The translations under genes were made by a program, and so were the position numbers. From contig NC_071342.1 of NCBI RefSeq assembly GCF_027744825.2, forward strand, positions 9,443,501 through 9,507,500: 64,000 nt of DNA, written 5' to 3'. Below, piece by piece: positions 25,706 through 35,904 of the stretch (the stretch's first letter is position 1; each line of letters begins with the position of its first letter). This DNA is from Synchiropus splendidus. Taxonomy: Eukaryota; Chordata; Actinopteri; Syngnathiformes; Callionymidae. The notes under the pieces were generated by a model, which did no database searches, was not told the DNA's origin, and saw only the letters and a list, made by a program, of their open reading frames with translations.

Positions 25706-25706
25706 C
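25637..25706. repeat. 70-bp perfect palindrome on an AT tract
   Basis: GATACAT at the left and ATGTATC at the right are reverse complements around an uninterrupted (AT)n, so the entire element is self-complementary. Confidence 0.9.
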
Positions 25707-26189
25707 CTGTCTTCAATGTCTTTAAAATCAGGTGCTGTTTATCACAGTTCTCATCAGGTTTTGCAGTCTGAAGGTTGTCGTGGTGTATTAAAAAAATAAT
25801 AAAACAAGATTGGATTGAAAATGCTCATGCACTTTTACTTAATATTTTAACCTAACTTCATAATAATATATAAGAATTTAAGTAAAGGTGCCACTTGAAC
25901 ACTACTTTTGACTCATGCACTGCAATCCTTCCTTCTTAAAGTGGGGACGTTCGATAACACTCCTGTTTGCAAAAAATAAAAATATAGGTTTCAACCAAAC
26001 TTGAACACAAACACAAGCCTCTGCTGTCTGCACTATTGCTGACCACATTTTGGTTTCTGTTAAGCTTGTAGTTGTACTGGCTGTTGCCCCATTATTATTA
26101 TTATTTTTCCCAATAATCATGAAGTGACAGCCCCAGTCAGAGTGTTTGTTATCCTGATAATGTAACAGCATCATACGGACTTCAGCGCA

Positions 26190-26525
26190 TCATCCAATCA
26201 TTCATTACCATGAATACATTCCCCTGTTAATGGGAGGCTGAAGTCTGTCCCAGCTACTTAGTACATGAGGCAGTGGACGACCTCGACTCACGAGCACTCA
26301 CACTGAGTCACAAATTCATCACCGTGTTTTTGAGGGAGGAAACTGGAGTGCTTGTGGTAGGAGCCAGGTCCTGGCTCCAAAGCAGCAGCTGAGGTGACAT
26401 GGGTTTCACCTGGGCGCTCTGATTTCCTCCACATTGACATGGGTGAATTGAATTCACTGTTGATGGTGAACTATCCAGGGTGTCCTCCATCTCTTGTCCT
26501 GTGTAGCTGGGACAGGCAGCAGGAT
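26190..26525. repeat. Two SINE/LINE-tail-like fragments in opposite orientation
   Basis: 26190-26345 reads on the minus strand like the tail of the repeat seen at 4128-4415 (GGGAGGCTGAAGTCTGTCCC, AGGGAGGAAACTGGAG). 26400-26525 reads on the plus strand like the same family (GGGCGCTCTGATTTCCTCC, CTATCCAGGGTGTCC, TAGCTGGGACAGG). They face each other around a 55-base spacer. Both are strongly diverged. Confidence 0.5.
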
Positions 26526-26872
26526 CATGAAACCATTCTGAAGGATTAAGTGGACGAAAGTAGTTTTTTCATTATTTTGCGTAAGACGTTTTCTTTTTTC
26601 ATATTTTCGTGAGCATTTTCCCAATAAATTGCATGTCTTGGTGAAATATCAGTGAACTGGAAGTCAGCTGCTCAGGTTCCCTCTGAAGTTAAAGAAGAGC
26701 CAAAGATAAATAGAGCAGAAAAAAGAAGAAGAATGAGAAAGGCCATTAAAATGAACACATTAAAGGATGAAGAGTGAATGAATAATCACCTCCACTTAGA
26801 CCAGTGTCCTAGTGGTGCAGAGATGTGGGCCCCAGACAGACACACATTCTCTAAACAGGAGTTGATACCTGA

Positions 26873-26911
<39 letters not shown>

Positions 26912-26912
26912 T
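26873..26912. repeat. (CT)n(CA)n compound microsatellite
   Basis: About 12 CT units followed directly by about 7 CA units. Confidence 0.9.
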
Positions 26913-28100
26913 GAGCCTCCCTTCATTCACACATCGCTCCACATTGGCAGGATTAGGAACACTTTCTCTTGGGTGTGTGAGGAACCCCACACACAAAGAA
27001 ACACTTGGGGACAGGATTAGTCGGCTTACAAGCGGATTCACATATGTCCAGTTCAAGCAATTGGTATTCAAAGCTTTACACTTCCAAATGCCACCAAGAG
27101 AGAGCAAAGGCGAGCAGCGCTTTTCTCTGCTCTGGCAGCACCTTTATGAGCTGGAGCTCTTTTGCTGGACCAACAATGAGGAACGTGAATACACATTTTT
27201 ACTGTTGGGCCAGGGGGAGCGCAGGGGAATCTGACACGGACTTTATTAACGTGGGTTTGAAGTGCTGGGTGGCAGATGGAGGGAGGGATGGAGGGATGGA
27301 CTGATGGATGGATGCAGAGGTGGTGGTCAGAGGAGTTATTGTTGGAGGTTTGGTTCTCCACTTCATCCCAACAAAACAGATCAGAGGAAGACTCTTCAGA
27401 GTGATGAAGAGCTCTCGTCTGCTGGGACTGACCTCGGCTACATCCACACGACGATGGTTTTTATTAGGAACACTTTTTTTCTGATTCACCATGCTAAACT
27501 ATAATCTTAAATTTTTCAAATCTGTTACGAACAAAAATCTCATACTATCAGACAAATTTTTTTTTTGCATTTTTCTTGGATATGCCACATAGACACTAAA
27601 AAACAAAAGCTATGGCCAACAAAATCCAAAAAGGTTGTGACAGATTTGGCTGAGTTTTTGTATTGCCCTCTGAACCTTACCACAAACCATTGATCATAAT
27701 GACAGCAAAAACACACACACACAAAAAATAAAAATAAAAAAGTACAATACAAAATTAAACGTTTTAATATTTTATCAATATGCCTTGCCTAAATAATATT
27801 TTAAAAAGAGGAGGAAAGTAAGGGACGAAGGAAGGAGGGCATGAAAGGAGGAAGGTAGAAAGGAATGACATCCACATTACAAACTTAAGTTATGTTTGGA
27901 TGATCGGAATGCCGTGAAAATGATGAATATTGTTAATTATTGCTTTTTGTGATTGTTTCAATGACGTTTCATTAGTATTGTTAAAGCAAAAGGCAAGACC
28001 AGATTAACGAAACGAGACTCATTTGAAAAAATAGAACGACATAGAAAATCGTACTTGATAAATGTGTAAGCATGATTATTATTGTTATTATTATTATTGT
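26913..28100. other. Non-coding DNA upstream of olig3
   Basis: Holds the simple repeat noted separately, short T or A tracts, and a homopurine run at about 27806-27860 (AGAGGAGGAAAGTAAGGGA and similar). Overlapping open frames at 26944-27504 on both strands are low-complexity and lack domains. Confidence 0.4.
27273..27316. repeat. (GGGA/GGAT)n simple repeat
   Basis: GATGGAGGGAGGGATGGAGG followed by further GATG units. Confidence 0.7.
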
Positions 28101-28109
28101 TAGTTGCAT

Positions 28110-28670
28110 TTCTACCTGTGGTCACAGGAGGGACCGGGCGCAGGTACAGCTATAATGGCCTGCGTGAGTTCGGTGAAGAGGCCTGTAGTTAACCGGAGGC
28201 CACGAATCTTCAAGTGGAGTCGCTTAGTCACTTGCGCTCATTCCCTCCGGCGAAGGGTGAAAGTGATTCTAGCGCGCTCTAACTGGCGTGTCCTCCCATG
28301 TGAGCTGCACGAGAGGTATCGTTTTTCTTGGAATTAAACGACGAATCCGTGCGTAAATGCGCGTCGCGCTCAACTGCCGGAGAAATAAACACCAGGGAAA
28401 AAATAAATACGAAACGAACCTTTCATGCCGAGGAGAAGAAGAAAGAGAAGGAGGGGGATCAGAGGAGGAGAAGAAGGGCGGCTCGCTGTGGCCCCCAGCA
28501 TCGTCCTGACAATGGCAGTGAATGGTTGCGCACCGCGGTCAGTGGGACAGTCAAAGCTCCGCGCCCCCTCCTCTAAGTGGCGCGTCATCCTCCTAACTGG
28601 CTTCATGAATAGGAAAGGCGCTTTTGTGTGGCTGCGTGTATAAATACCCGCGACCAGGGTCTCCGTCGCC
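28110..28670 (+). promoter_or_regulatory. olig3 proximal promoter with TATA box
   Basis: GC and CpG content rise sharply from about 28110. A TATA box, TATAAATA, lies at 28639-28646, about 115 bases before the start codon. That puts transcription start near 28665-28675, at the head of a GA-rich leader. A homopurine block covers about 28426-28478. The TATA box is seen directly; the start site is inferred by the usual 25-30 base spacing. Confidence 0.6.
28639..28646 (+). promoter_or_regulatory. TATA box of olig3
   Basis: TATAAATA embedded in GC-rich sequence directly upstream of the GA-rich 5' UTR. Confidence 0.65.
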
Positions 28671-28759
28671 GCAGAGTTCCGAGTGAGAGAGAGAGAGACA
28701 GTGACAGACAGCAGGGAGAGAGAGCGAGAGAGAGACCTCCTACCCAAACATCCCTTAAA
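28671..28759 (+). other. olig3 5' UTR, GA-rich
   Basis: About 60 bases of GAGA/GACA-type sequence (28681-28738) precede the start codon, which sits in the weak context TTAAAATGA. No upstream ATG occurs between the presumed start site and 28760. Confidence 0.5.
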
Positions 28760-29578
28760 ATGAATTCCGACTCCAGCGCGAGCAGCAGATCTTCCTCCCC
28801 GGACATGGACAGCATGTTTCTGCGAGAGCACCTGCACCACCACCACCACCAGGTCGGCTCCTCCGTCTCCTCCTCCACCAGCAGCGAGCAGCGCCAGAAG
28901 ATGAGCGACCTCCTGCGCGCCTCGGAAGCCAAGTCCTCGTCGGTGGGTAGCAGCAGCAGCAGCAACAAGTACAAACTGAAGAAGCAAGTGACGGAAGAGG
29001 AGATGTTCCAGCTGCGGCTCAAGATCAACGGCAGGGAGCGCAAGCGCATGCACGACCTGAACCTGGCCATGGACGGCCTGCGGGAGGTGATGCCCTACGC
29101 GCACGGGCCCTCGGTCAGGAAGCTGTCCAAGATCGCCACGCTGCTTCTGGCCCGGAACTACATCCTGATGCTGACCAGCTCTCTGGACGAGATGAAGCGG
29201 CTGGTGGGGGAGATTTACGGAGGTCAGCATTCCGCTTTCCACTGCAGCACGGTGCCGGGCTCTCACGCCGGGGGACCTGCCGCCGCCGCCGCGGCAGCGC
29301 ACCAGGTGCATCCTCTCCTCGGGAGCGCGCTCTCCTCTTCCACTACGTCCACCTTGTCGAGCGCGCTGCCCGGACTTACTTCGATCCGAGGGCCGCACAG
29401 CCTGATGAAGGGGTCCCCGGCCGCCCCCGCTCTCCAGCTGGGCACCGGCTTCCAGCACTGGGCCGGACTCCCATGCCCGTGCGCCATCTGCCAGGTCCCG
29501 CCGCCTCCCCCTCACATCCCCATCACCTCCGCCGGACTTACAAGACTCACAGCGGAGGGCAAGGACTCCCTGAAATGA
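28760..29578 (+). CDS. olig3: Oligodendrocyte transcription factor 3, bHLH, 272 residues
   Basis: Nuclear bHLH transcription factor. In vertebrates Olig3 specifies dorsal neural tube progenitors (dI1-dI3) and hindbrain neurons and usually represses target genes by binding E-boxes. The intronless frame runs from MNSDSS to DSLK. Residues 1-70 are Ser-rich with a His run (26-30). The bHLH spans about 86-142: basic region [15 protein letters not shown], helix 1 AMDGLREVM, loop [10 protein letters not shown], helix 2 [17 protein letters not shown]. It is followed by [12 protein letters not shown], an Ala run (174-180) and the family C-terminal block [20 protein letters not shown]. Olig3-type residues are ING rather than INS, NLAM rather than NIAM, LTSSL rather than LTNSL, and VGEIYGG. 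Olig2, and what I remember of Olig4, fit less well. ATG 28760 is preferred because the open frame upstream reaches into the TATA region. Length is close to human OLIG3 (272). Confidence 0.95.
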   Translation: MNSDSSASSRSSSPDMDSMFLREHLHHHHHQVGSSVSSSTSSEQRQKMSDLLRASEAKSSSVGSSSSSNKYKLKKQVTEEEMFQLRLKINGRERKRMHDLNLAMDGLREVMPYAHGPSVRKLSKIATLLLARNYILMLTSSLDEMKRLVGEIYGGQHSAFHCSTVPGSHAGGPAAAAAAAHQVHPLLGSALSSSTTSTLSSALPGLTSIRGPHSLMKGSPAAPALQLGTGFQHWAGLPCPCAICQVPPPPPHIPITSAGLTRLTAEGKDSLK

Positions 29579-30045
29579 CGCGTAATCGACTGAAAACGCA
29601 TGTAAATATGAAAAGAGGAGCTGCTGCATGTCTGTGTGTTTTTCATGTATGAGAAAATGACCATTCCCCTCCTTGTACCAAGGACTTTAACGCTCATGCA
29701 GCAGGAACTTTGAGGAGTTTGCATGAACCTTTTTATTCATTTGTAACCATTTTTGTGAAAACGAAGAATGATTTCTGTGCCTTGTACCAAGGATTTTTAA
29801 ACCCATACTGATTTAAAAGTTACTTTGAGGTTTCCTTTTATGTTGTGGCTCGTGAACATCTGTGCACTGACTTCTGTTCTCTCCTGCATGCTGCTTTCAC
29901 CGTCACACCACAGCATGACTGTTTTTGGTGAGCCGGACAGAGACCCTCCTGTTTTATTTTTGTACATGGTTGATGACTGACGAAATATTTATTATCGCCC
30001 AGAGATCCTGGATGGAATTTCAATAAAAATGAAAATTATAAATCA
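29579..30045 (+). other. olig3 3' UTR
   Basis: AT-rich and T-rich sequence after TGA. It contains a Pumilio-type TGTAAATA (29601-29608), two copies of CCTTGTACCAAGGA (29671-29684 and 29780-29793), and a consensus AATAAA at 30022-30027. The cleavage point is inferred to be 10-25 bases later. Confidence 0.6.
30022..30027 (+). terminator. Polyadenylation signal of olig3
   Basis: AATAAA within TTTCAATAAAAATG, about 440 bases after the olig3 stop codon. It is the first consensus hexamer in the 3' region. Confidence 0.6.
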
Positions 30046-30644
30046 ATCATTTCTCTGTCGAGTACATTTTCCAGCCGTTTCCACACGCAGGCCTGCTGCA
30101 GGCCCGACATTTTTCATTGAAATAGTTGGGTAAATTATGATTGTGAAATTTTAAGTAACCGTGTTGACCTTCGAGCGGACAGAATATCAGATTTAAAATT
30201 TAAAAAGTCTAATGCGTAAATCGAGATTTCTAAAAAGATACAATTCATTTTAAAATATAAGTATTTTGTCATTTATTAACGATGATAATAATAATAAACA
30301 TCGCCTGCTAGTAAACCAATAATTAATTGGACATGGTTAAATGGAGTATATTGTTTAAAAAACGTTGTACTACGAAATATCTGTAGTATGGACTCTATAC
30401 ATTTCAAACAGCATTATTTTATTGTGCGATTTCTTGCAGTGTTTGTAAAGGCTAGACACCCAAATACCTAAACAAAACACAATTTTAAACATTAAGAAAG
30501 AATAATAAAACAAAACCAATCGATGAAATAATTCATTTGAACAGTCTAAGAAATGACGATAAATTGTTTCACAGCCCACATACAAACAGCTGCAAAACAA
30601 AGAGGCAAATGATAGACAACATGCTCTGCAATATTTGCCTTGTC
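30046..30644. other. AT-rich intergenic, nothing recognised
   Basis: No gene or repeat recognised. A minus-strand frame (30370-30684) is AT-driven and runs into the adjacent MITE. Confidence 0.4.
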
Positions 30645-30805
30645 TACCATTCACCCATAACATTATGACCACATACTCCCACAATTTGTGTGGGACTGCC
30701 GTTACTCAGCACTTGGATCAGATGATGATACATGGAGCAAGAGAGGGAGTTTTGGTGGCAAACAAAAGTAGTAGCTGGTCATAATGTTACGGTCAGTCAG
30801 TGTTA
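30645..30805. mobile_element. Short Tc1/mariner-like MITE
   Basis: The left end TACCATTCACCCATAACATTATGACCAC and the right end GGTCATAATGTTACGGTCAG...TGTTA are inverted repeats sharing CATAACATTATGACCA-like sequence. They are flanked by TA, as expected for a TA-target element. The 161-base element has no coding capacity. Similar 'CATAACATTATGACCAC' repeats are common in fish genomes. Confidence 0.65.
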
Positions 30806-31179
30806 CTCACATAGAGGATACCATTAATTTTGATATAAGTGCAAACCAACTAACTTCATCACCATCTGGTGCTTTGCAGCAACCAGATTTGCAGTTTCAG
30901 TGACTTTTATTAGCCTGATATATTTTGCCATAATGTGCAACACCTGAACATATAGTTGACAAAGCCAACATTTTGAATCAATTTAACCATAAACAGAGAA
31001 GTGAGCTACGTCTGATTTCAAATAGAAGCGGTCCACCTTGGGGGCGCCGTTCGTCCGCCGGGTCCCTCGGGTGCCTCATCTTGGCGGTGACAGAATGTAT
31101 GTTTGTGCAGATTACAAGTTAATTGTCCATGTGGGACCAAGAGGAGAAAACCACATCACAGACAAGTGTCGGGATTACA

Positions 31180-31930
31180 TCCCAATAAAAGCAGGAGATT
31201 ATACACCGCCCCCCTCCCTGGACTCGGGGCATGCAAATGAGAGCATGGATTAACAAAAATGAGGGGAGAGGACAGACGGAATAAAAGGGTTTTTTTTTAC
31301 GGGGGGCAGAGGGAAACACAAGTTGTGAGGCAAAGTTCCGAAGAGCGAAAGAGTTTATTCTATTTTTTTTTTTGTCTTAAGAACGAGGAGGCGGCCTGTC
31401 GCTGCCAGATGGGATGTAAATAGCTGGGAAGCTGCAGTGGCCTTTTAACCGCTCAACACTGAGGAGGATGTTGTCAAGGGAAGCCGGCGGTTTGCGAGTT
31501 AATCGTCAGGAGTTTGGGGTAATTACTTAAGGTTTATTATTCTCCGCTTTCAAAGGACACAGGCTCTTCAATAGGCCCAGAAATACTTCTTAATTCTGGC
31601 TAATTAGGAGGCGAGCAACTGCTGCCGCCGCCGCCGCGATCAACTTCATGAAGGGGATCATTTGTAAATACGCCACATGCACATCACTGACACCAAACAA
31701 ATGGCCGCTGCATGGTAATGGACGCCTTTTAATGGTGGGTTTCTGCTGTCGATTTGTCGGTATAAATCACGGGAAAACAAACCTGAAGCCACTAGGTGAA
31801 GTGAGCAGGAATTAATGGCACATTTAATGATTTGCCAAACTGACAGGGCTTAATGAGCTCTAATTATGTAAATCCGACAATCAGATTTGTCTTATGATTA
31901 AAGAGACAAAGGCAAACGGTGTCTGGGAAA
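31180..31930. promoter_or_regulatory. Candidate conserved non-coding element, island F, just downstream of olig3
   Basis: The most enhancer-like sequence in the window. It has an octamer ATGCAAAT (31231-31238), a palindromic homeodomain site CTAATTAG (31600-31607), GGTAATTACTTAAGG, TTCTTAATTCTGG, ACTTCATGAAG, GGTATAAATCACGG, GGAATTAATGGCAC and GCTCTAATTATG, plus a short (GCC)n run at 31622-31637. The 700 bases have even composition and no coding pattern, with a T tract only at 31363-31373. Conservation was not tested. Confidence 0.45.
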
Positions 31931-32059
31931 TCCAAATATTCATCCATATCTGAAGCCGCTTGAAGTGCGGGAGTATTTGTAATGCTTGGTGGGCAGGGAG
32001 GCGCGTGCAGCACGGCTCTCTCGGCCATGAGGCGCGCGTTTTTCCTGAGTGGAGCTTGT

Positions 32060-32180
32060 GCTTGCGAGTGGTTGTCTGTTCCTGTGATGGACTGGCAAAC
32101 TGCCCAGGGTGTCCCCTGTCTGTCTCTCACCTCGGTACAGTCTCCCAACACTGGCTGGGGTTCAGTCCTCAGACCTAAGG
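32060..32180 (+). repeat. SINE-tail fragment
   Basis: TGTGATGGACTGGCAAACTG followed by CCCAGGGTGTCCCCTGTCTG resembles the 'GACTGGCGACCTGTCCAGGGTGT' tail of the repeat at 4128-4415. The head is missing. Confidence 0.45.
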
Positions 32181-32443
32181 CTTCACTGATCTCTTTGTGA
32201 CTCACTGAGATGTCAGTCCAGTGGGCAGCAGATTGTCAAAGGGGTTCAGAGTCATGTCCCAAAAACGACTCTGAATTGGAGGCGCAACTGTGACCAGACA
32301 TTCCATTACACATTGCACATCAGAATTCAATGTCTAAACAATGTTGCTTACCATAACGTTAATATTATCCGGAGAGATAAAGATTCCTGAGAAGGATAAT
32401 ACTCTGCAGGGATCAACTCTCAATAACTTCATTTTCACAAAAG

Positions 32444-32745
32444 TGCTTTGGCCTTGCAGCGAGAAGGTTGCGGGTACGATTCCTGGGTTGGACCGATTTT
32501 CTGCATGGGGTTTTTCATGTTCTTCCTGTGTGTGTGGGGGGGGTTTTCTCCAGGGTCTCCGGTGTCCTCCCACGGTCCAAAGACATGCTCAGTAGGTGGA
32601 CTCTCTAAAACTGCCCCCAGGTCTGCGTATGTGTGTGTAAGTCGTGTGTGTGCCCTGCGACTGGTGACCTGTCCAGGGTGTGTTCCTGCCTCTCACCTCT
32701 CACTGGGTTAGGCTCCCGCAACCCTGAACAGGACAGTGCTGTGTA
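32444..32745 (+). repeat. SINE-like dispersed repeat, head-truncated copy
   Basis: Starts within the tRNA-like head (AGCGAGAAGGTTGCGGGTAC, then GATTCCTGGG). It continues with GGGTTTTCTCCAGGG, TCCTCCCACGGTCCAAAGAC, CCCTGCGACTGGTGACCTG, TCCAGGGTGTGTTCCTGCC and GGGTTAGGCTCC. Same family and orientation as 4128-4415. Confidence 0.75.
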
Positions 32746-33660
32746 GTGATAATGTATATAAAAACATGACAATTGCTCAGACCATTTTTTTAACTATAAA
32801 TTTCCCATTGCGCAGAAATCATACTCTCAGACAAATCTCAACAGAAAAATGATCTCAATAAAATATAAATAAATATCAAATAGAATATAACTATTTTATG
32901 AACAATGATCCCTGCGATGGCAATAGCCTTCGACAGATCGATCACAGTAAATCGGCGTCTCGTTGGATAAATGATCACGTGTCAGCCGAGGTCCTGCACG
33001 GCTTCTGTTGATGGTTTCTTCAGCAGTGAAAGGGCTTGTGGCCTTCAGCTTCTCCATTCAAGCCTCGGCGTGACAAACGACTGCTCTTTATAGTGTCCAC
33101 ACCTGTTACTGCTGGACACTTGAGCTTTATCACTTAGAGTAGGCACTGCTTTGTTCAGCCTCCACACACACACACACGCGTTTACGAGCACTTTTCAACT
33201 CTTGGACATGAATGCTAACAAGAACAACTACGCTGTCATCCTCAATGGGTTGTTGTCGTCATGATGTCGTCAAAAAGCTTTGAGAAGTAAGAGAAATACA
33301 TGTTTTACCTTGCTTTAATGGATATGATTTACACTTGTAGGTAAAATATTCAGGCAAAAGCTCAACTGTTATATTTGACAATGCTAAAAAGCAACACTGC
33401 GCTAATGGCTACGCTTGAGCCACAGAAAAAAAATGCAACTCAATAAATGTTATAAAACCAAATGGATATATGATTATTGAAACCTTGTTAAATAAGGAAA
33501 AGTAAAAACATATAGATAGCATATATTAATAAATATGAATATTGAAAATGATTTAACTGAAATTGCAGTAATATATGGACTCAATGACCCTTCATTTTCT
33601 ATAGCCTGCCATACAAACACAAACAGTGTTTGTATTTTTTAAGCCAACGGTGCATTTTAG
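32746..33660. other. AT-rich intergenic, nothing recognised
   Basis: Short (CA)n at 33164-33178. No gene, RNA gene or mobile element seen. Confidence 0.4.
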
Positions 33661-34330
33661 TGGGTTTAGCATCTGTGACTTGAGTGCTCTCGGGTGCGTC
33701 GTCTTTGTGTTGACGCGGTCAGCTGGTTTGTCGGGAAGTCATCGAGCAGGTTTGGGGTCTGGTGCAGCCGGAGGGCAGCAATTGAAAATAAATTTCTCTT
33801 GAATAAGAGGCTGCGTCCGTGTCACAGCGCTGCGGCGGCTAGAACAATAGCAGTTGAGGGGATAAGTTATAGAGGGGGTTGACAGGCTGATTATCACCGC
33901 CTGGTCGTCTTCTGTGTTGTGCGACTCCATAAAGTGAAGCAGGTGCAGAGGCCGGCTACCTCTCCTGGCCCTCAGGGAGGCCCCGGGGCCCTCTGCCCTT
34001 CGTCCTCAGCTGATTCCGCTAATGTTTAACACATACTGCCAAAGCAGAAAGCATATTTCCATCATAAGAGCTCCTGCCATCGCCATTAGCCACACAGCTC
34101 ATTTGCATGTTAATTGTGTAGTTAGAGAGTCGCGTTGACACGTCCCTTTGTCCGCGCAGGGTCGCCGAAAGTGAGGGGAGCACAGACTACATCCGAGAGG
34201 GCCATTGTTTCCAGGACGGTTGGATCATCTGCCGACATACATCACAGCACAACGAGCAGTCAGGTCAACTGGGAGTCGACACCAGACCTGCCCCACCCTC
34301 AAAATAAGCAAAAGGCTGTTGTCGAACATT
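33661..34330. promoter_or_regulatory. Candidate conserved non-coding element, island G
   Basis: Contains GCCATTAGCC, an octamer ATTTGCAT (34101-34108) three bases from TTAATTG, and CGCTAATG, in balanced repeat-free sequence. Frames of about 60 codons have no domain. Confidence 0.35.
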
Positions 34331-35900
34331 AAACCCAACCGCTGCCTGAGCTTTCCAGTCAAATGCAAGTCCACTGAATGAAGCACTTCTACATGACAGC
34401 TGAACTTTGAGGATTCATTTTACACACAATTATTGTTGCAAGAACATATAAAATGTTCATCAAATACACTTTAAATGTGCTCATAAAAGTCCAGATATGA
34501 TCCTGTACTTATCCGACACATCTGGCACACTAAAATTCAATGAATCATTCCTGGACATTTTATTTAATTTCATGCCAGAAATATAAAAAAAAATAATAAT
34601 GACAATAAAAATATCATAATAACAAAGGCATCCTTATGAAATATACCATATTCTTAAACCAGATGATAAATGCAGTACCATAAAATGATTAGTTAGAAGT
34701 AAGTGATTAGAAGTAATATGGCATTTAATGTGTCATGTCATCGCCGCGATTCAAGCACGTTGACTTGAACAGAAACTATAGATGAGTTGCTGCTGTCGTC
34801 TAGAATAGATGAATGTGGTGAGTCATGTGTTTAATGAAGTGGGACAAAAAAAACTTCATGTCATTAATTTGAAGTTTTGATCACAATTAATCACATTTCA
34901 ATTGCACGTTAAAATAGTTGATAGATACTTATATATTACATATAAGTACATTACTTATATTACTTATACGTAATACTTATACTAAAAAATATAAGTAATT
35001 TTATTTTGTGTGCGTATACTTCCTCTTGAGGTGATCCTTTAGAAATCGCAGTTTAGTTTCTAAAACGTGAAAAATGTTAGAAAGGACGTGGTTCATTCGT
35101 CTTCAGGCAACATAATTTGGTAACAGCAAAGGAGGAAAGTGAAGGAATATTATTTTTAATGGTCAGCACCTGCCCTAACACATGATGGGCATGAAGGATG
35201 CTGTGATGAGACCTTCTCAAAGTGTCAGGTGAGCTGAGTAAAAGCAGGCGCTGAGCTACAGGAGCCAGACGTCCAGCCAATGTAAATAGGTGAGGTTATG
35301 AACGTCTGTTATGCAATGTGAGCTGTGAACTTAGGTGACAGAGAGGCCTTATTAAACTAGACCAATGAGCAAAAATAAAAGCTGACAAACAAAGTTCCTG
35401 AAAGACACAACCGTGCTGGGTTTGCACACATGCTAAAAATATGCACAACATATCTGGTCCTGGTGTGATTTTTGTAGAATGAAAACAAGGCAGTGCGTGT
35501 ACACGCATCAGCAGTGTCGTCCTCCTGCGGTGACGGACAGATGGTGTTCAGTGTTTGCTCATAAATGTTCTCTCTGAGTGTTTGTCCGTGTGCCAGTGGC
35601 CTGGAGTTTAGAGAGACTCCCCGCCAGCGTCCCGCCGTCCTGTTTCAAACCAACTGTCCTTGATTCTCTAACGTCGCGGGTAAATAATCAACAATGTATC
35701 AGGAAATGTCTGTAGCTGAGATGTGTTTAATGTTCCTCTAAAAACTGCCGTTCTTTCCGAGCAGAACAAGAGACACACACTTGTTTCTGGTCCCATGTAG
35801 ATGGGTTCGACTGACTGCATGCATGCTTGTGTTTTTCTTCGTTTTTGCATCTTATGTAGTGTAGCTTTTGAAATAAACAGTGTTTATTATTGTGTTAATA
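34331..35900. other. AT-rich intergenic; ACTTATA-type repeats at 34925-35000
   Basis: Imperfect direct and inverted copies of TACTTATAT cluster at 34925-35000. A short better-composed stretch at 35515-35650 could be regulatory. No gene recognised. Confidence 0.35.
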
Positions 35901-35904
35901 GCCC

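Noticed and set aside
28603..29070. 155-codon minus-strand frame in the olig3 5' half
   Set aside because: It arises from the Ser/His codon repeats of olig3 read backwards; no independent gene signals.
28760..29578. Assignment as olig2 or olig4 instead of olig3
   Set aside because: The bHLH residues ([19 protein letters not shown]) and the [11 protein letters not shown] tail fit Olig3. Olig2 has INS, NIAM and LTNSL, and Olig4 as I remember it differs in the loop.
28370..29629. 419-codon open frame on the minus strand opposite olig3
   Set aside because: It is the antisense of a GC-rich coding exon, runs through promoter, CDS and UTR, and has Arg/Gly/Leu-rich translation without any domain. 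A shadow of olig3.
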